From positions 29,577 through 93,576 of the forward strand of contig CALVHG010000002.1 of assembly GCA_944327285.1 (NCBI GenBank): 64,000 bases of DNA. Reading direction: 5' to 3'. Each line of letters begins with the position of its first letter. The first letter of the stretch is position 1. A program made the translations under genes and the position numbers. The notes below the pieces were generated by a model. That model was not told where the DNA came from and ran no database searches. It worked only from the letters and a program-made list of their open reading frames with translations. This document shows, one piece after another, positions 33,110 to 41,538 of the stretch. This DNA is from an uncultured Desulfovibrio sp. (GTDB taxonomy: Bacteria; Desulfobacterota; Desulfovibrionia; Desulfovibrionales; Desulfovibrionaceae).

Positions 33110-35248
33110 CTAGACAGGGAGCCCCCGCATCATGACGGCCTGAGCGTTGACGGCCTCCTCGCCCTTGGCCGGGACGAGGCGTTCATAGGTGGCGTCGCTG
33201 CGCAGACGCCATGCCTGCACATTGTCCCGCAGGTGGCATTCGAGGACGCGGAAGAGCGTCGCCCGCAGCTGCGGGTCCGTAATCGGCGCCAGGACCTCAA
33301 TGCGGCGGTCAAGGTTGCGGGGCATGAGATCGGCGCTGCCTATGTAAAGAATGCCCTCCCCGCCCGCGTTGAACCAGTATATGCGGGAATGTTCGAGAAA
33401 GCGTCCCACAATGCTGGTCACTTCTATATTGTCGCTGATGCCGGGCAGGCCGGGACGCAGACAGCAGATGCCGCGCACCTGCAGACGAATGCGCACGCCG
33501 GCCATGGAGGCCCGGTACAGGGCCCGAATGATGAGTGGATCAACCAGCTGATTGCACTTGAAGATGATGGCCCCGTCGCCGTAGCGGCGCTGGCGTTCCT
33601 CTTCCCGCTGTATCAGCTCAATAAGGGGATTGCGCATGACCAGCGGGGAAACGAGCAGGCTGCGGTAGGTGTCGCGGCAGGCGTACCCCGTCATGACGTT
33701 GAACAGGTCCGTCACGTCGGCGCAGATATCGGGATTGGCGGTCAGCAGGCCGAGATCCGTGTATATTTTTGCGGTGGAGGCATTGTAGTTGCCGGTGCCG
33801 ATATGGACGTAACGCCGGACAAGATCACGTTCCCGGCGCACCACAAGACAGAGCTTGGCATGAATCTTCATGCCTACAAGTCCGTAAACGACGTTGACGC
33901 CTTCTTTTTCCAGCTCTTCGGCCCAGGTGATATTGCGCTCTTCGTCAAAGCGGGCCTTGAGCTCCACTACGGCCACAACCTGCTTGCCGCGTCGGCGGGC
34001 CTCAATCAGCGCCTTGACAATGGGCGAATCGTTGCCCACCCGGTACAGCGTCTGCTTGATGGCGATGACGTCCGGGTCCTCGGCGGCGCGGCGGATGAAG
34101 TCCAGAACGGAGATGAAATTGTCATAGGGATGGAACAGCAGGATGTCCTGCGAGCGGATAGCCGCAAAAAAGTTGCCGTCGCTCAGGGCCGGATGCGTGC
34201 GCGCATAGAAGGGCGTCTCCTTGAGTTGCGGCTTGTCCACATTGTACAGGGTCATGAATTCGGGGAAGGCCATGGGCCCCTTGACCCGGTATATTTGGAA
34301 GGGCTGCAATCCCAGGCGGGAGGAAAGAAAGGCGATCAGGCTCTTGGGGGCGCGATGGGCAATTTCCAGGCGCACCACGTCGCCGAAGCGGCGTTGATCC
34401 ACAAAATCCTTGACGGCCTCCAGCAGGTCGTCGGCCTCGTCCTCCTCAATTTCCAGATTGGTGTTGCGCGTGATGCGGAACAGGGCCGCGCTTTCTACCT
34501 TGTGGCCGGGAAAGAGCATGGGCAGATACTGGGCCACAAGGTCTTCGAGCGGCAGGATGTCGTCGCCGCGCACATTGGGATCAAAGCCCAGCGAGGCATA
34601 GGTCTTGGCCTCCTTGTTGCGCGGAATGAAGATGAAGCGAGACAGATTGCTGGGGACCTTGAGGCGCACAAAGCGGGTGACGCCGTCCCGGCAGTGCAGC
34701 TGAATAATGAAGTTGAGACAGGTCGTGGAGATCATGGGGAAGGGATGCCCCGGATCAATGGCCTGCGGCGTCAGGATGGGATAGACTTCATTTTTGAAAT
34801 AGCCGTCGAGAAAGCGGCGCTGCTTTTCCGAAAGCTCGTCATAGTCCACGATGCGCACGCTGCGCTCCGCCAGCTGGGCGCGCAGGGTCTTGTTCCAGTG
34901 GGACTGGGCTCTGGCGGTATGCAACAGCACGCGGCGGCGGATTTCCGCCAGCTGACGGGCTGGCGTCATGCGATCCGGCGAGGTGTTGCTTGCGCCGTTG
35001 CGATACTGGCGCAGAATGTTCGCCACGCGAACCATGAAAAACTCGTCCAGATTGTTATAAAAAATAGCCAGAAATTTCAGCTGTTCCAGAAGGGGAAGGC
35101 CCGGCTTGAGCGCCTCTTCCAGCACCTTGAGGTTGAAATCCAGCCAGCTGATTTCCCTGTTCAGGTAGAGGTTGGGGCAGGAAAGATCCTGCATTTCTTC
35201 CAGAGAGCAGGGTTGTTCCGGATAGTGAAGATTGGTTTTGGTCGGCAT
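33110..35248 (-). CDS. ppk1: Polyphosphate kinase 1
   Basis: 712 residues, full length. It polymerises the gamma-phosphate of ATP into polyphosphate reversibly. Domain N starts with LYLNREISWLDFN and VLEEAL; DEFFMVRV follows. The two PLD-like catalytic histidines are His463 (KIHAKLCLV) and His482 (YVHIGTGNYNAST), 19 residues apart as in the E. coli enzyme. AGAGGGAA precedes the ATG. It heads a cluster with the HD protein and ppx on the same strand, but a 323-bp gap holding one family A and one family B repeat separates it from them. Confidence 0.97.
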   Translation of the reverse strand: MPTKTNLHYPEQPCSLEEMQDLSCPNLYLNREISWLDFNLKVLEEALKPGLPLLEQLKFLAIFYNNLDEFFMVRVANILRQYRNGASNTSPDRMTPARQLAEIRRRVLLHTARAQSHWNKTLRAQLAERSVRIVDYDELSEKQRRFLDGYFKNEVYPILTPQAIDPGHPFPMISTTCLNFIIQLHCRDGVTRFVRLKVPSNLSRFIFIPRNKEAKTYASLGFDPNVRGDDILPLEDLVAQYLPMLFPGHKVESAALFRITRNTNLEIEEDEADDLLEAVKDFVDQRRFGDVVRLEIAHRAPKSLIAFLSSRLGLQPFQIYRVKGPMAFPEFMTLYNVDKPQLKETPFYARTHPALSDGNFFAAIRSQDILLFHPYDNFISVLDFIRRAAEDPDVIAIKQTLYRVGNDSPIVKALIEARRRGKQVVAVVELKARFDEERNITWAEELEKEGVNVVYGLVGMKIHAKLCLVVRRERDLVRRYVHIGTGNYNASTAKIYTDLGLLTANPDICADVTDLFNVMTGYACRDTYRSLLVSPLVMRNPLIELIQREEERQRRYGDGAIIFKCNQLVDPLIIRALYRASMAGVRIRLQVRGICCLRPGLPGISDNIEVTSIVGRFLEHSRIYWFNAGGEGILYIGSADLMPRNLDRRIEVLAPITDPQLRATLFRVLECHLRDNVQAWRLRSDATYERLVPAKGEEAVNAQAVMMRGLPV

Positions 35249-35432
35249 GAGGTTCCCTCTTGCGAATCATCATAGGAGGGGAATATGACGATGCCGTGAC
35301 AGGCAGGATTGTCAGCGGCAGACGGCATCGCTGCGTTTCCTCGTTTTCCTCGCATTGCTATCTTGGCGCATGGACAGGCAAATTGCAATTCCCCGCCTTG
35401 CCTTGCGCGGGGCTCGGTGGCATAGTGCCGCT

Positions 35433-36131
35433 ATGCGCGCCATACTGACATCCCATCCCGTTTCGACGGAATACATCTGTGGCCGGCATCCTCTGGATGC
35501 CCTTCCCGAAGCGTCGCTTGCCGGGCATGCCGCGCTTGCGGCGCAGCCGGACGCTGCCGTCATTCCCGATGACGAGGCCTGCTTCGCCCTCTGGGATAAG
35601 TACGAAATGCTCGACAATGTTCGGGCGCATTCCCTGCTGGTGGCGCATATTGCCACGGAGCTGGCGCGACGCGCCGCGGCGGCGGGCAGGCCCGTGCATG
35701 TGGGCGCGGTGCGCGCCTCCGCCCTGCTCCACGATCTGGCCAAGACTTACTGCATCCGTCACGGAGGCAGCCACGCCGTGCTGGGCGCGGGCTGGGTCAT
35801 GGCCGAAACGCATAATCCCCTGATTGCCCAGGGGGTGCTGCTGCATGTGCACTGGCCGTGGGCCGTGCCCGTGCATGAGCCGGATCGCCTGTGCAGCCTG
35901 CCCTTTTTTGTCATCTATGCCGACAAGCGTTCCATGCATGATCGCTGCGTTCCTCTGGAGGAACGCTTTCAGGATTTGCTGGAGCGTTACGGCAAGACGG
36001 AAAAGGCGCGTTCCGGCATAACCGATTCCTACCGGCAGGCCAATCTTATTGAAAGCGCGCTGGAAGCGCAGCTGGGGTGCCATCTTCATGAAGATTCTTT
36101 TGATAGCGGGCGGCTGGTCCACGGAGCGTGA
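35433..36131 (+). CDS. HD-domain phosphohydrolase
   Basis: 232 residues from ATG 35433; an upstream in-frame ATG at 35370 is possible but adds a segment without family character. The HD core is visible: MLDNVRAHSLLVAHIA, ASALLHDLAKTYC, a HAVLGAGWVM His, and LPFFVIYADKRSMHDRCVPLEER. This order matches metal-dependent HD/HDIG phosphohydrolases (YqeK/HDIG-like); the substrate is unknown. Its last 44 bp overlap the start of ddl, so the two are probably translated together. It is divergent from ppk. Confidence 0.83.
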   Translation: MRAILTSHPVSTEYICGRHPLDALPEASLAGHAALAAQPDAAVIPDDEACFALWDKYEMLDNVRAHSLLVAHIATELARRAAAAGRPVHVGAVRASALLHDLAKTYCIRHGGSHAVLGAGWVMAETHNPLIAQGVLLHVHWPWAVPVHEPDRLCSLPFFVIYADKRSMHDRCVPLEERFQDLLERYGKTEKARSGITDSYRQANLIESALEAQLGCHLHEDSFDSGRLVHGA

Positions 36132-37005
36132 CGTTTCGCTTGCCGGGGCGCGCGGCATGGAAAGCGCCCTGCGCGAGCGCGGCCATGACGTAACCTTTTT
36201 TGATCTGCGCGACAATTTTGACCGGCTGCTGGAAACGGCCCGCGAGCATGATTTCTGCCTGATTAACCTGCACGGCGCTCCCGGCGAGGACGGTCTTGTG
36301 CAGGCGATGCTCGAACAAGCGGGATGCCCCTATCAGGGTTCGGGCCCGGCGGGCTCTTTTCTTGCTCTCAACAAAGCCGCGGCAAAGCAGATTTTCCGCA
36401 GGGCCGGTCTGCCCACAGCCGACTGGGAGTTTCTCCCCGTGCCGCCGCCGGCCGACTGGGAACCCCGTCTGCCCTGGCCTCTGTTCGTCAAGAGCAATAC
36501 GGGGGGCTCGTCCCTGCGCCTTGGCCGCGCCGCGAACCGTCAGGAGCTGGATGCCCTGCTGGCGGAAATCTTTGCGGCGGGCGACAGCGCCCTGCTGGAA
36601 CCGCAGCTGGAGGGGCGCGAGGTGACCTGCGGGGTTCTGGGCGATCAGTCCCTGCCGCCCATTCTTATTGAGCCCGCTGCCGGAGACTTTTTTGACTATA
36701 CCAGCAAGTACGCCAAGGGCGGCGCACGGGAAATCTGCCCCGCGCCGCTGCCGCAGGAAGTGCTGGACGAGGCCGGGCGACTGGCGCTTGCCGCGCATAA
36801 GGCTCTGGGCCTCGCAGGCTACAGCCGCACGGACTTCATTCTGTCGCCGGAAAGACGTCTGACCTTGCTGGAAGTAAACACCCTGCCCGGCATGACGCCT
36901 ACCAGTCTGGTGCCGCAGGAAGCCGCCGTTATCGGGCTGGACTTCGGCGCGTTGCTGGAGCGTCTGATGGAACTTGGTCTGGAGCGGCACGGCGCGCGGC
37001 GGTAA
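36088..37005 (+). CDS. ddl: D-alanine--D-alanine ligase
   Basis: 305 residues from ATG 36088. It makes the D-Ala-D-Ala dipeptide for peptidoglycan. Family features are the GGWSTERDVSLAGA opening (usually GG.S.EREVSL), INLHGAPGEDG, the ATP-grasp lysine in LFVKSNTGGSS, the omega-loop around DYTSKYAKGGA, and the metal ligands in YSRTDFI and LEVNTLPGMTPTSLVPQ. The start overlaps the HD phosphohydrolase gene by 44 bp. A family A repeat and a terminator follow. Confidence 0.96.
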   Translation: MKILLIAGGWSTERDVSLAGARGMESALRERGHDVTFFDLRDNFDRLLETAREHDFCLINLHGAPGEDGLVQAMLEQAGCPYQGSGPAGSFLALNKAAAKQIFRRAGLPTADWEFLPVPPPADWEPRLPWPLFVKSNTGGSSLRLGRAANRQELDALLAEIFAAGDSALLEPQLEGREVTCGVLGDQSLPPILIEPAAGDFFDYTSKYAKGGAREICPAPLPQEVLDEAGRLALAAHKALGLAGYSRTDFILSPERRLTLLEVNTLPGMTPTSLVPQEAAVIGLDFGALLERLMELGLERHGARR

Positions 37006-37047
37006 TGCCGGGCAGCGGCCGTACAGACAAATCTCCGCGATTGTTTT

Positions 37048-37195
37048 TAGAGCGTTTCAACTTTGAAAAAGGTGAAACGCGAGGCGGCGGCACAGCGCCG
37101 CCCGGCCCAAAGTGAGCGGAAAAACCGCGCTTTTTCCGCGAAACGACAGGCCGTATGGTTTGGAATGCGAAGCATTTCAAACTGAAAATGCTCTA
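37048..37195 (-). repeat. Family A repeat, full copy
   Basis: TAGAGCGTTTCAAC to TGAAAATGCTCTA, close to the commonest sequence. It lies between ddl and the terminator at 37208. Confidence 0.93.
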
Positions 37196-37207
37196 TAAGA
37201 ATATATG

Positions 37208-37247
37208 CGACCGGAAGCGCCTCGCGCGCTCCCGGTCGTTGTTGTTT
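37208..37247 (+). terminator. Intrinsic terminator after ddl
   Basis: CGACCGGAAGCGC pairs with GCGCTCCCGGTCG (one A-C mismatch) and is followed by TTGTTGTTT. Confidence 0.8.
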
Positions 37248-37263
37248 GGGGCAAAGGGCTTCC

Positions 37264-37292
37264 TTGACCGTAGGGCGGGAGTGCCCTACTAT
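37264..37292 (+). promoter_or_regulatory. Predicted promoter with dyad operator upstream of hflK
   Basis: TTGACC, 17 bases, TACTAT. A perfect dyad, GTAGGGC-GGGAGT-GCCCTAC (37270-37289), fills the spacer and overlaps the -10, the right place for a repressor or for a DNA-distorting activator. Confidence 0.6.
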
Positions 37293-37314
37293 AAAAGAGA
37301 TTATGTCGAGAACG

Positions 37315-37343
37315 GAAGGCCATGTATGGCGGCCTTCGTTTTT
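37315..37343 (+). terminator. Terminator-like hairpin in the hflK leader
   Basis: GAAGGCC and GGCCTTC pair around a 9-base loop, then GTTTTT. It lies only about 20 bases downstream of the predicted start point and 130 bp before hflK, so it could attenuate hflKC or end a very short RNA. Confidence 0.65.
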
Positions 37344-37474
37344 GCAGGAGATATGCCGGGGACATGCCGCGTCGTAGTCGTCCTCCGGCAAGGCGTGTCG
37401 TTCCCCCTGCCGCCTTCCGGCGTCCTCTTTTGCTGCGCGCCGGGAAAGGCGCAGCCCGAAACAAGGAATCTTTG

Positions 37475-38590
37475 ATGAACTGGGATTGGGATAAACTACA
37501 GGAAAAAAAGAAGAAACAACAAGGCCAGACACCGCGGCCGCAACGCCCTCTTTTTGATGACGACGATATGCGGGATGAGCCGCGCGCCCGGCGTCATACC
37601 TTCCGCAAGAACAGCGATGACGGATTCCGTCTGCCTTCGCTGGGAAACGGCGGCGGCAAGCTCGTTGCCTGGGGGGCCGTTGCCGTGGTGGCTCTATGGC
37701 TGCTGTCAGGAATTTATATTGTTAATCCTGACGAAGTGGGTGTGGTCATGCGCTTCGGCAAGTATGATCGCACTGTGGGGCCGGGCCCTCACTATGCTCT
37801 GCCCATGCCTATTGAAACTGTGTTCAAGCCGCAGGTGTCGCGCGTGCTGCGCGCCGAAATCAGCGGCGGCAACCGTTTCTCCCGCCGCGATAACGGCCCC
37901 GTGGCCAATGGCATCGACATGCTGACCGGCGATGAAAACATCGTCAATGTGCAGTTCAGCGTTCAGTATCGGATCAAGGATCCGGTTCTCTATCTCTTTA
38001 ACGTGCTGAATCCCACGGAAATGGTGCGCAGCGCGGCCGAAGCCGCCATGCGGGAAGTCATTGGCAACAACAGAATCGAGGCTGTCATCACCGACGGCAA
38101 GCTGCAGATTCAGAATGATGCGGCCGTGCTGCTGCAAAGTCTGCTGGACAGCTACGGCGCGGGCATCAATGTCATTGCCGTGCAGTTCCAGGGCGTCGTG
38201 CCGCCGCCGGAAGTTTCCGCCGCCTTCAACGACGTGACCAACGCCCGCGAAAACAAGAATCGTTTCATCAATCAGGCCGAAGCCTACCGCAATGAGCTTC
38301 TGCCCAGGGCCCGCGGCGAAGCTGCGGCCATCCTCAACGATGCCAACGCCTACAAGGCGACGCGCATTAATCAGGCACAGGGCGACGCCGCTCGCTTCGA
38401 GGCGCTGCTGGAACAGTACCGGCAGGCTCCGAAGGTGACGGAACAGCGCCTGTATTATGAAGCCATGGAAAATATCCTGCGCAATGCCACGGACAAGGTC
38501 CTGCTGGATGCGGGAGCCGCGGGCAAGATGCTGCCCTACATGGCGCTGCCGGAACTCAGGCAGGACCCGCAGAAGATGGAGAAGCGCTGA
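37475..38590 (+). CDS. hflK: HflK, SPFH/band-7 membrane protein subunit
   Basis: 371 residues from ATG 37475 (AAGGA upstream); the longer frame to 37322 crosses the leader hairpin. The N terminus is polar and cytoplasmic (DWDKLQEKKKKQQGQ). One membrane segment lies at about 62-82 (LVAWGAVAVVALWLLSGIYIV), followed by the SPFH domain (NPDEVGVVMRFGKY) and a coiled-coil C terminus rich in Ala/Glu. HflK and HflC form a large cage around FtsH in the inner membrane and modulate its proteolysis. The gene overlaps hflC in a TGATG junction. Confidence 0.95.
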   Translation: MNWDWDKLQEKKKKQQGQTPRPQRPLFDDDDMRDEPRARRHTFRKNSDDGFRLPSLGNGGGKLVAWGAVAVVALWLLSGIYIVNPDEVGVVMRFGKYDRTVGPGPHYALPMPIETVFKPQVSRVLRAEISGGNRFSRRDNGPVANGIDMLTGDENIVNVQFSVQYRIKDPVLYLFNVLNPTEMVRSAAEAAMREVIGNNRIEAVITDGKLQIQNDAAVLLQSLLDSYGAGINVIAVQFQGVVPPPEVSAAFNDVTNARENKNRFINQAEAYRNELLPRARGEAAAILNDANAYKATRINQAQGDAARFEALLEQYRQAPKVTEQRLYYEAMENILRNATDKVLLDAGAAGKMLPYMALPELRQDPQKMEKR

Positions 38591-39447
38591 TGGCCAAGAA
38601 TCCTCTGACCTATGTGGTCGCCATATTCCTTATTGTTCTGGCTGCCACACAGTGCCTGTTTATTGTGCGGCAGACGGAAACCGCGCTTGTGCTGCAACTG
38701 GGCGAACCGCTGCCGGAAGTCCGCAAGCCCGGTCTCCATGTTAAGCTGCCCTTTGTCCAGAATGTGGTCTACTTTGATGCGCGGGTGCTGGAATACGCCG
38801 ATTTGCGCGCCAGTGAACGCCAGTTCTTTACGGTCGATCAGAAGGCTATTAAGCTGGACAGCTATGCCCGCTGGCGCATTGTGGAGCCTCTGCGTTTCTA
38901 TACGGCCATGCGCAGCATCGATCAGGCCCTGGCCCGTATCGATGACGTGGTCTTTTCGCAGCTGCACGCCATGGTCGGCACCTATACGCTGACCGAGGTC
39001 GTTTCCTCCCATCGCGCGGCCATTATGAAGGATGTCTGCGAAAAGGTAACGGCGCTGATGCGGCCCTTTGGCATTGAAGTGCTGGATGTGCGCATTAAGC
39101 GCATGGACTTCCCGGAACAGAACCGCAGCGCCATTGTGGAGCGTATGCGTTCCGACCGCGAGCGGGAAGCCAAGAAGTACCGCTCGGAAGGCGAGGAGGA
39201 AAGCACGCGCATTCGCTCCGAGGCAGACCGGCAGAAGGCCGTCATTCTGGCCGAGGCGCGTCGTGATGCGGCAGTTATCCGCGGCCGCGGCGATGCCGAT
39301 GCCGCGGGCATTTATGCTCAGGCCTTCGGCAAGGCGCCGGAGTTCTATTCTTATCAGCGCTGGCTGGAGGCCTTGCAGGCCTCGTTCCGCGACAGGAGCC
39401 GCATCGTCATTTCCAGCGAAAAACCCATGCTGCAACAGCAGCGCTAA
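38590..39447 (+). CDS. hflC: HflC, SPFH/band-7 membrane protein subunit
   Basis: 285 residues. A membrane segment is at about 6-24 (TYVVAIFLIVLAATQCLFI), followed by VRQTETALVLQLGEP of the SPFH domain and a charged helical region (RMRSDREREAKKYRSEGEEES) as in E. coli HflC. The start codon shares the A of the hflK stop (TGATG), so the two are translationally coupled partners of one complex. A repressor-like gene follows after 50 bp on the same strand. Confidence 0.95.
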   Translation: MAKNPLTYVVAIFLIVLAATQCLFIVRQTETALVLQLGEPLPEVRKPGLHVKLPFVQNVVYFDARVLEYADLRASERQFFTVDQKAIKLDSYARWRIVEPLRFYTAMRSIDQALARIDDVVFSQLHAMVGTYTLTEVVSSHRAAIMKDVCEKVTALMRPFGIEVLDVRIKRMDFPEQNRSAIVERMRSDREREAKKYRSEGEEESTRIRSEADRQKAVILAEARRDAAVIRGRGDADAAGIYAQAFGKAPEFYSYQRWLEALQASFRDRSRIVISSEKPMLQQQR

Positions 39448-39497
39448 CGTCCGTTTTTTTTCGCGATATCATCGTTCTAACCTCCGAGAGGGAAATC

Positions 39498-40193
39498 ATG
39501 CCTGATTTCAACGATATTTATGAACGCATGCGCATAGCTACCGGCTGCCGTACGCAGATGGAACTGGCCGATGTGCTGGAAATTCGTCAGTCGAGCATTT
39601 CCGATGCCAAGCGGAGGGACTCCGTGCCCGGCGACTGGTATATGAAACTTTTTGATCGCTTCGGTCTGAATCCGGACTGGCTCAAGCAGGGGGTGGGCCC
39701 CCTGTATCTGCGCGCTAACGGCCAATACGGGGCCTTTGACGCCTCGGCGGGGCTGTCGGAGCAGGCCGCGGCCTTTGGCGAGCCCCGCACCAAGGGGCAG
39801 CTCGTTTCCGTATACGACATGCGCTGCGACTACAGCGATCGCAAGGCCCGCCCTACCCTCAGTTCGCACCGTTCCGTGTGCCTGCCCATGTCCTGCCTTG
39901 GGGAAAAAACCGTGGTGCTGGAGATGGCGGGCGACAACATGCGTCCCATGGTTGCGGCCGGCGCGCTGCTTGGCGTGGATACCGGCGATGCGAGCGTGGT
40001 TTCGGGTAAACTTTATGCTCTGTTTGCGCCGCATGAAGGGTTGATTGTCCGCCGTATTTTTTTGGATGAGGCCCAGAGCGGCTACCTGCTTCGTTCCGAA
40101 GCGCCTGAATTCCCCGAAACCCATTTGCAGCCCGACGCGCTGGCTAAGCGTCTTTTCGGGCGTATTGTCTGGATTTTTCAGGAGCTGGCATGA
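39498..40193 (+). CDS. CI/S24-like repressor lacking the peptidase catalytic pair
   Basis: 231 residues. The N-terminal helix-turn-helix is of phage CI repressor type (TQMELADVLEIRQSSISDAKRR, followed by WYMKLFDRFGLNPDWL). The C-terminal domain follows the S24/LexA-CI fold, but the nucleophile motif GDSM is GDNM (Asn in place of Ser), and the Lys position in the later strand reads IVRRI (Arg). Self-cleavage should therefore be impossible, and the protein is probably a ligand- or state-sensing regulator, or a stable dimeric repressor. It overlaps the transglycosylase gene by ATGA. There are no phage genes nearby. GAGAGGGAA precedes the start. Confidence 0.85.
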   Translation: MPDFNDIYERMRIATGCRTQMELADVLEIRQSSISDAKRRDSVPGDWYMKLFDRFGLNPDWLKQGVGPLYLRANGQYGAFDASAGLSEQAAAFGEPRTKGQLVSVYDMRCDYSDRKARPTLSSHRSVCLPMSCLGEKTVVLEMAGDNMRPMVAAGALLGVDTGDASVVSGKLYALFAPHEGLIVRRIFLDEAQSGYLLRSEAPEFPETHLQPDALAKRLFGRIVWIFQELA

Positions 40194-41302
40194 AAACTTC
40201 GTCCATTTTGCTTGCGCTGGCCCTTGTGGGCGTGCTGGGAAGCGGTTGCAGCACGTCTTCCGCGCCTGTTGATGATATCGCGGCCCCCGGCGCGCTGTTG
40301 ACGGAACCGCCCGTCCGTACGACGCCGGAAGGCGGCGACGTGCAGGGACGGGATCTGCCCGGCGTCAATGTTGACCCCGCCGTGCTGCGGAAGCCCGCCC
40401 CCGCGGCCGCTCCGCCTGCCGCGGCTCCGGCAATAAAGCCGGTAACGCCGCGGGCGGCTGCGCCCGCCTCCGCCCCGTGGGGGGAACTGGCGCGGCGTCT
40501 GGCGGCGGATGGCGTTTCCGGGCCGCAGGTGGATGCTCTGCTGGCGACCCTGCCCGCTACGCCCACGCAATCGCCTATGGGGCGCAAGATCAACGCGTTG
40601 TATCAGCGTCGTTTTTTCCCCAAGCCCCCTTCGACGGCTCCGGCCGCCCGCTACTATAAGGGCGTGCTGACGGAGGCCAACGCGCAGGCCTGCCGGGATT
40701 TCCTCGCGGCCAATGCCGCGGCCTTTGATGTGGCGGAGCGCCGCTATCAGGTGCCGCGCAATATTGCCGTGGCCCTGCTTTTTGTGGAAACCCGTCTCGG
40801 TAAGGTGCTGGCCGACGTTAAGGAAAACGCCTTCTACACCCTGGCCAGCATGTCCGTGACGCGCACGCCGGAAAGCATTTCCGGCTGGCTGCCTAAGATG
40901 AAGGATTATGAAAAGCACCGCGACTGGTTCGCGCAGACCATGCCCAAGCGGGCTGATTGGGCCTATAAGGAAACCAAGGCCCTTGTGATTTACATGGCGC
41001 GCGAAGGCATCCGGCCCGATCAGCTGCCCAGCTCCGTTTATGGCGCTGTGGGGCTGTGCCAGTTCATGCCGTCCAATATCGACGTATACGGCGCGGACGG
41101 CAACAATGACGGGCGCGTTAATCTCTTTGAAATCCCCGATGCCGTGGCAAGCCTTGCCAATTACCTTTATCGCCACGGCTGGCGCGCGGGCATCGACCGC
41201 TCCCGTCAGCACAAGCTGCTCATGGCCTACAACCACTCCTCTGTTTACGCCAATACCATTCTGGCCCTGAGCGATATGGTGGAAGGCCGGACCGTGGCTT
41301 AG
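40190..41302 (+). CDS. Lytic murein transglycosylase, MltB-like lipoprotein
   Basis: 370 residues with a lipoprotein signal peptide (LALALVGVLGSGC; Cys about residue 20). A Pro/Ala-rich linker runs to about 100, and the catalytic domain follows: VPRNIAVALLFVETRLG with the likely catalytic Glu near residue 200, YTLASMSVT, GAVGLCQFMPSNI and NDGRVNLFEIPDAVASLANYL, as in MltB/SLT family 3. It cleaves peptidoglycan glycan strands to anhydro-muropeptides at the outer membrane. It overlaps the repressor-like gene, which suggests that regulator controls envelope turnover. The stop TAG starts a family A repeat. Confidence 0.92.
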   Translation: MKTSSILLALALVGVLGSGCSTSSAPVDDIAAPGALLTEPPVRTTPEGGDVQGRDLPGVNVDPAVLRKPAPAAAPPAAAPAIKPVTPRAAAPASAPWGELARRLAADGVSGPQVDALLATLPATPTQSPMGRKINALYQRRFFPKPPSTAPAARYYKGVLTEANAQACRDFLAANAAAFDVAERRYQVPRNIAVALLFVETRLGKVLADVKENAFYTLASMSVTRTPESISGWLPKMKDYEKHRDWFAQTMPKRADWAYKETKALVIYMAREGIRPDQLPSSVYGAVGLCQFMPSNIDVYGADGNNDGRVNLFEIPDAVASLANYLYRHGWRAGIDRSRQHKLLMAYNHSSVYANTILALSDMVEGRTVA

Positions 41303-41447
41303 AGCGCTTCAACTTTGAAAAAGGTGAAACGCGAGGCGGCGGCACAGCGCCGCCCGGCCCAAAGTGAGCGGAAAAACCGCGTTTTTTCCGCGAAACGACA
41401 GGCCGTATGGTTTGAAATACGAAGCATTTCAAACTGAAAATGCTCCA
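41300..41447 (-). repeat. Family A repeat, full copy supplying a stop codon
   Basis: TAGAGCGCTTCAAC to TGAAAATGCTCCA. The TAG ends the transglycosylase gene. The head hairpin is GTTTGAAATAC / GCATTTCAAAC. Confidence 0.93.
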
Positions 41448-41456
41448 ATGTTCTGT

Positions 41457-41538
41457 GGGGAAGGGAAACCCCTCTGCTAGCGCGAGAGGTGTTTCCCTTC
41501 CCCCCAGGCCCCCCATCCCTTCCCCAGCGCGCTTTATC
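41457..41538 (-). repeat. Family B repeat, nearly full copy
   Basis: GGGGAAGGGAAACC ... GTTTCCCTTCCCCCC with the outer G-run shortened by two, then CCCCCCATCCC and AGCGCGCTTTATC. It directly follows the family A copy. Confidence 0.9.

Noticed and set aside
39498-41302. Prophage remnant suggested by a CI-like repressor next to a cell-wall lytic enzyme
   Set aside because: The lytic enzyme is an MltB-type lipoprotein of bacterial housekeeping kind, no integrase, capsid or attachment repeats are present, and the repressor has lost its cleavage residues.
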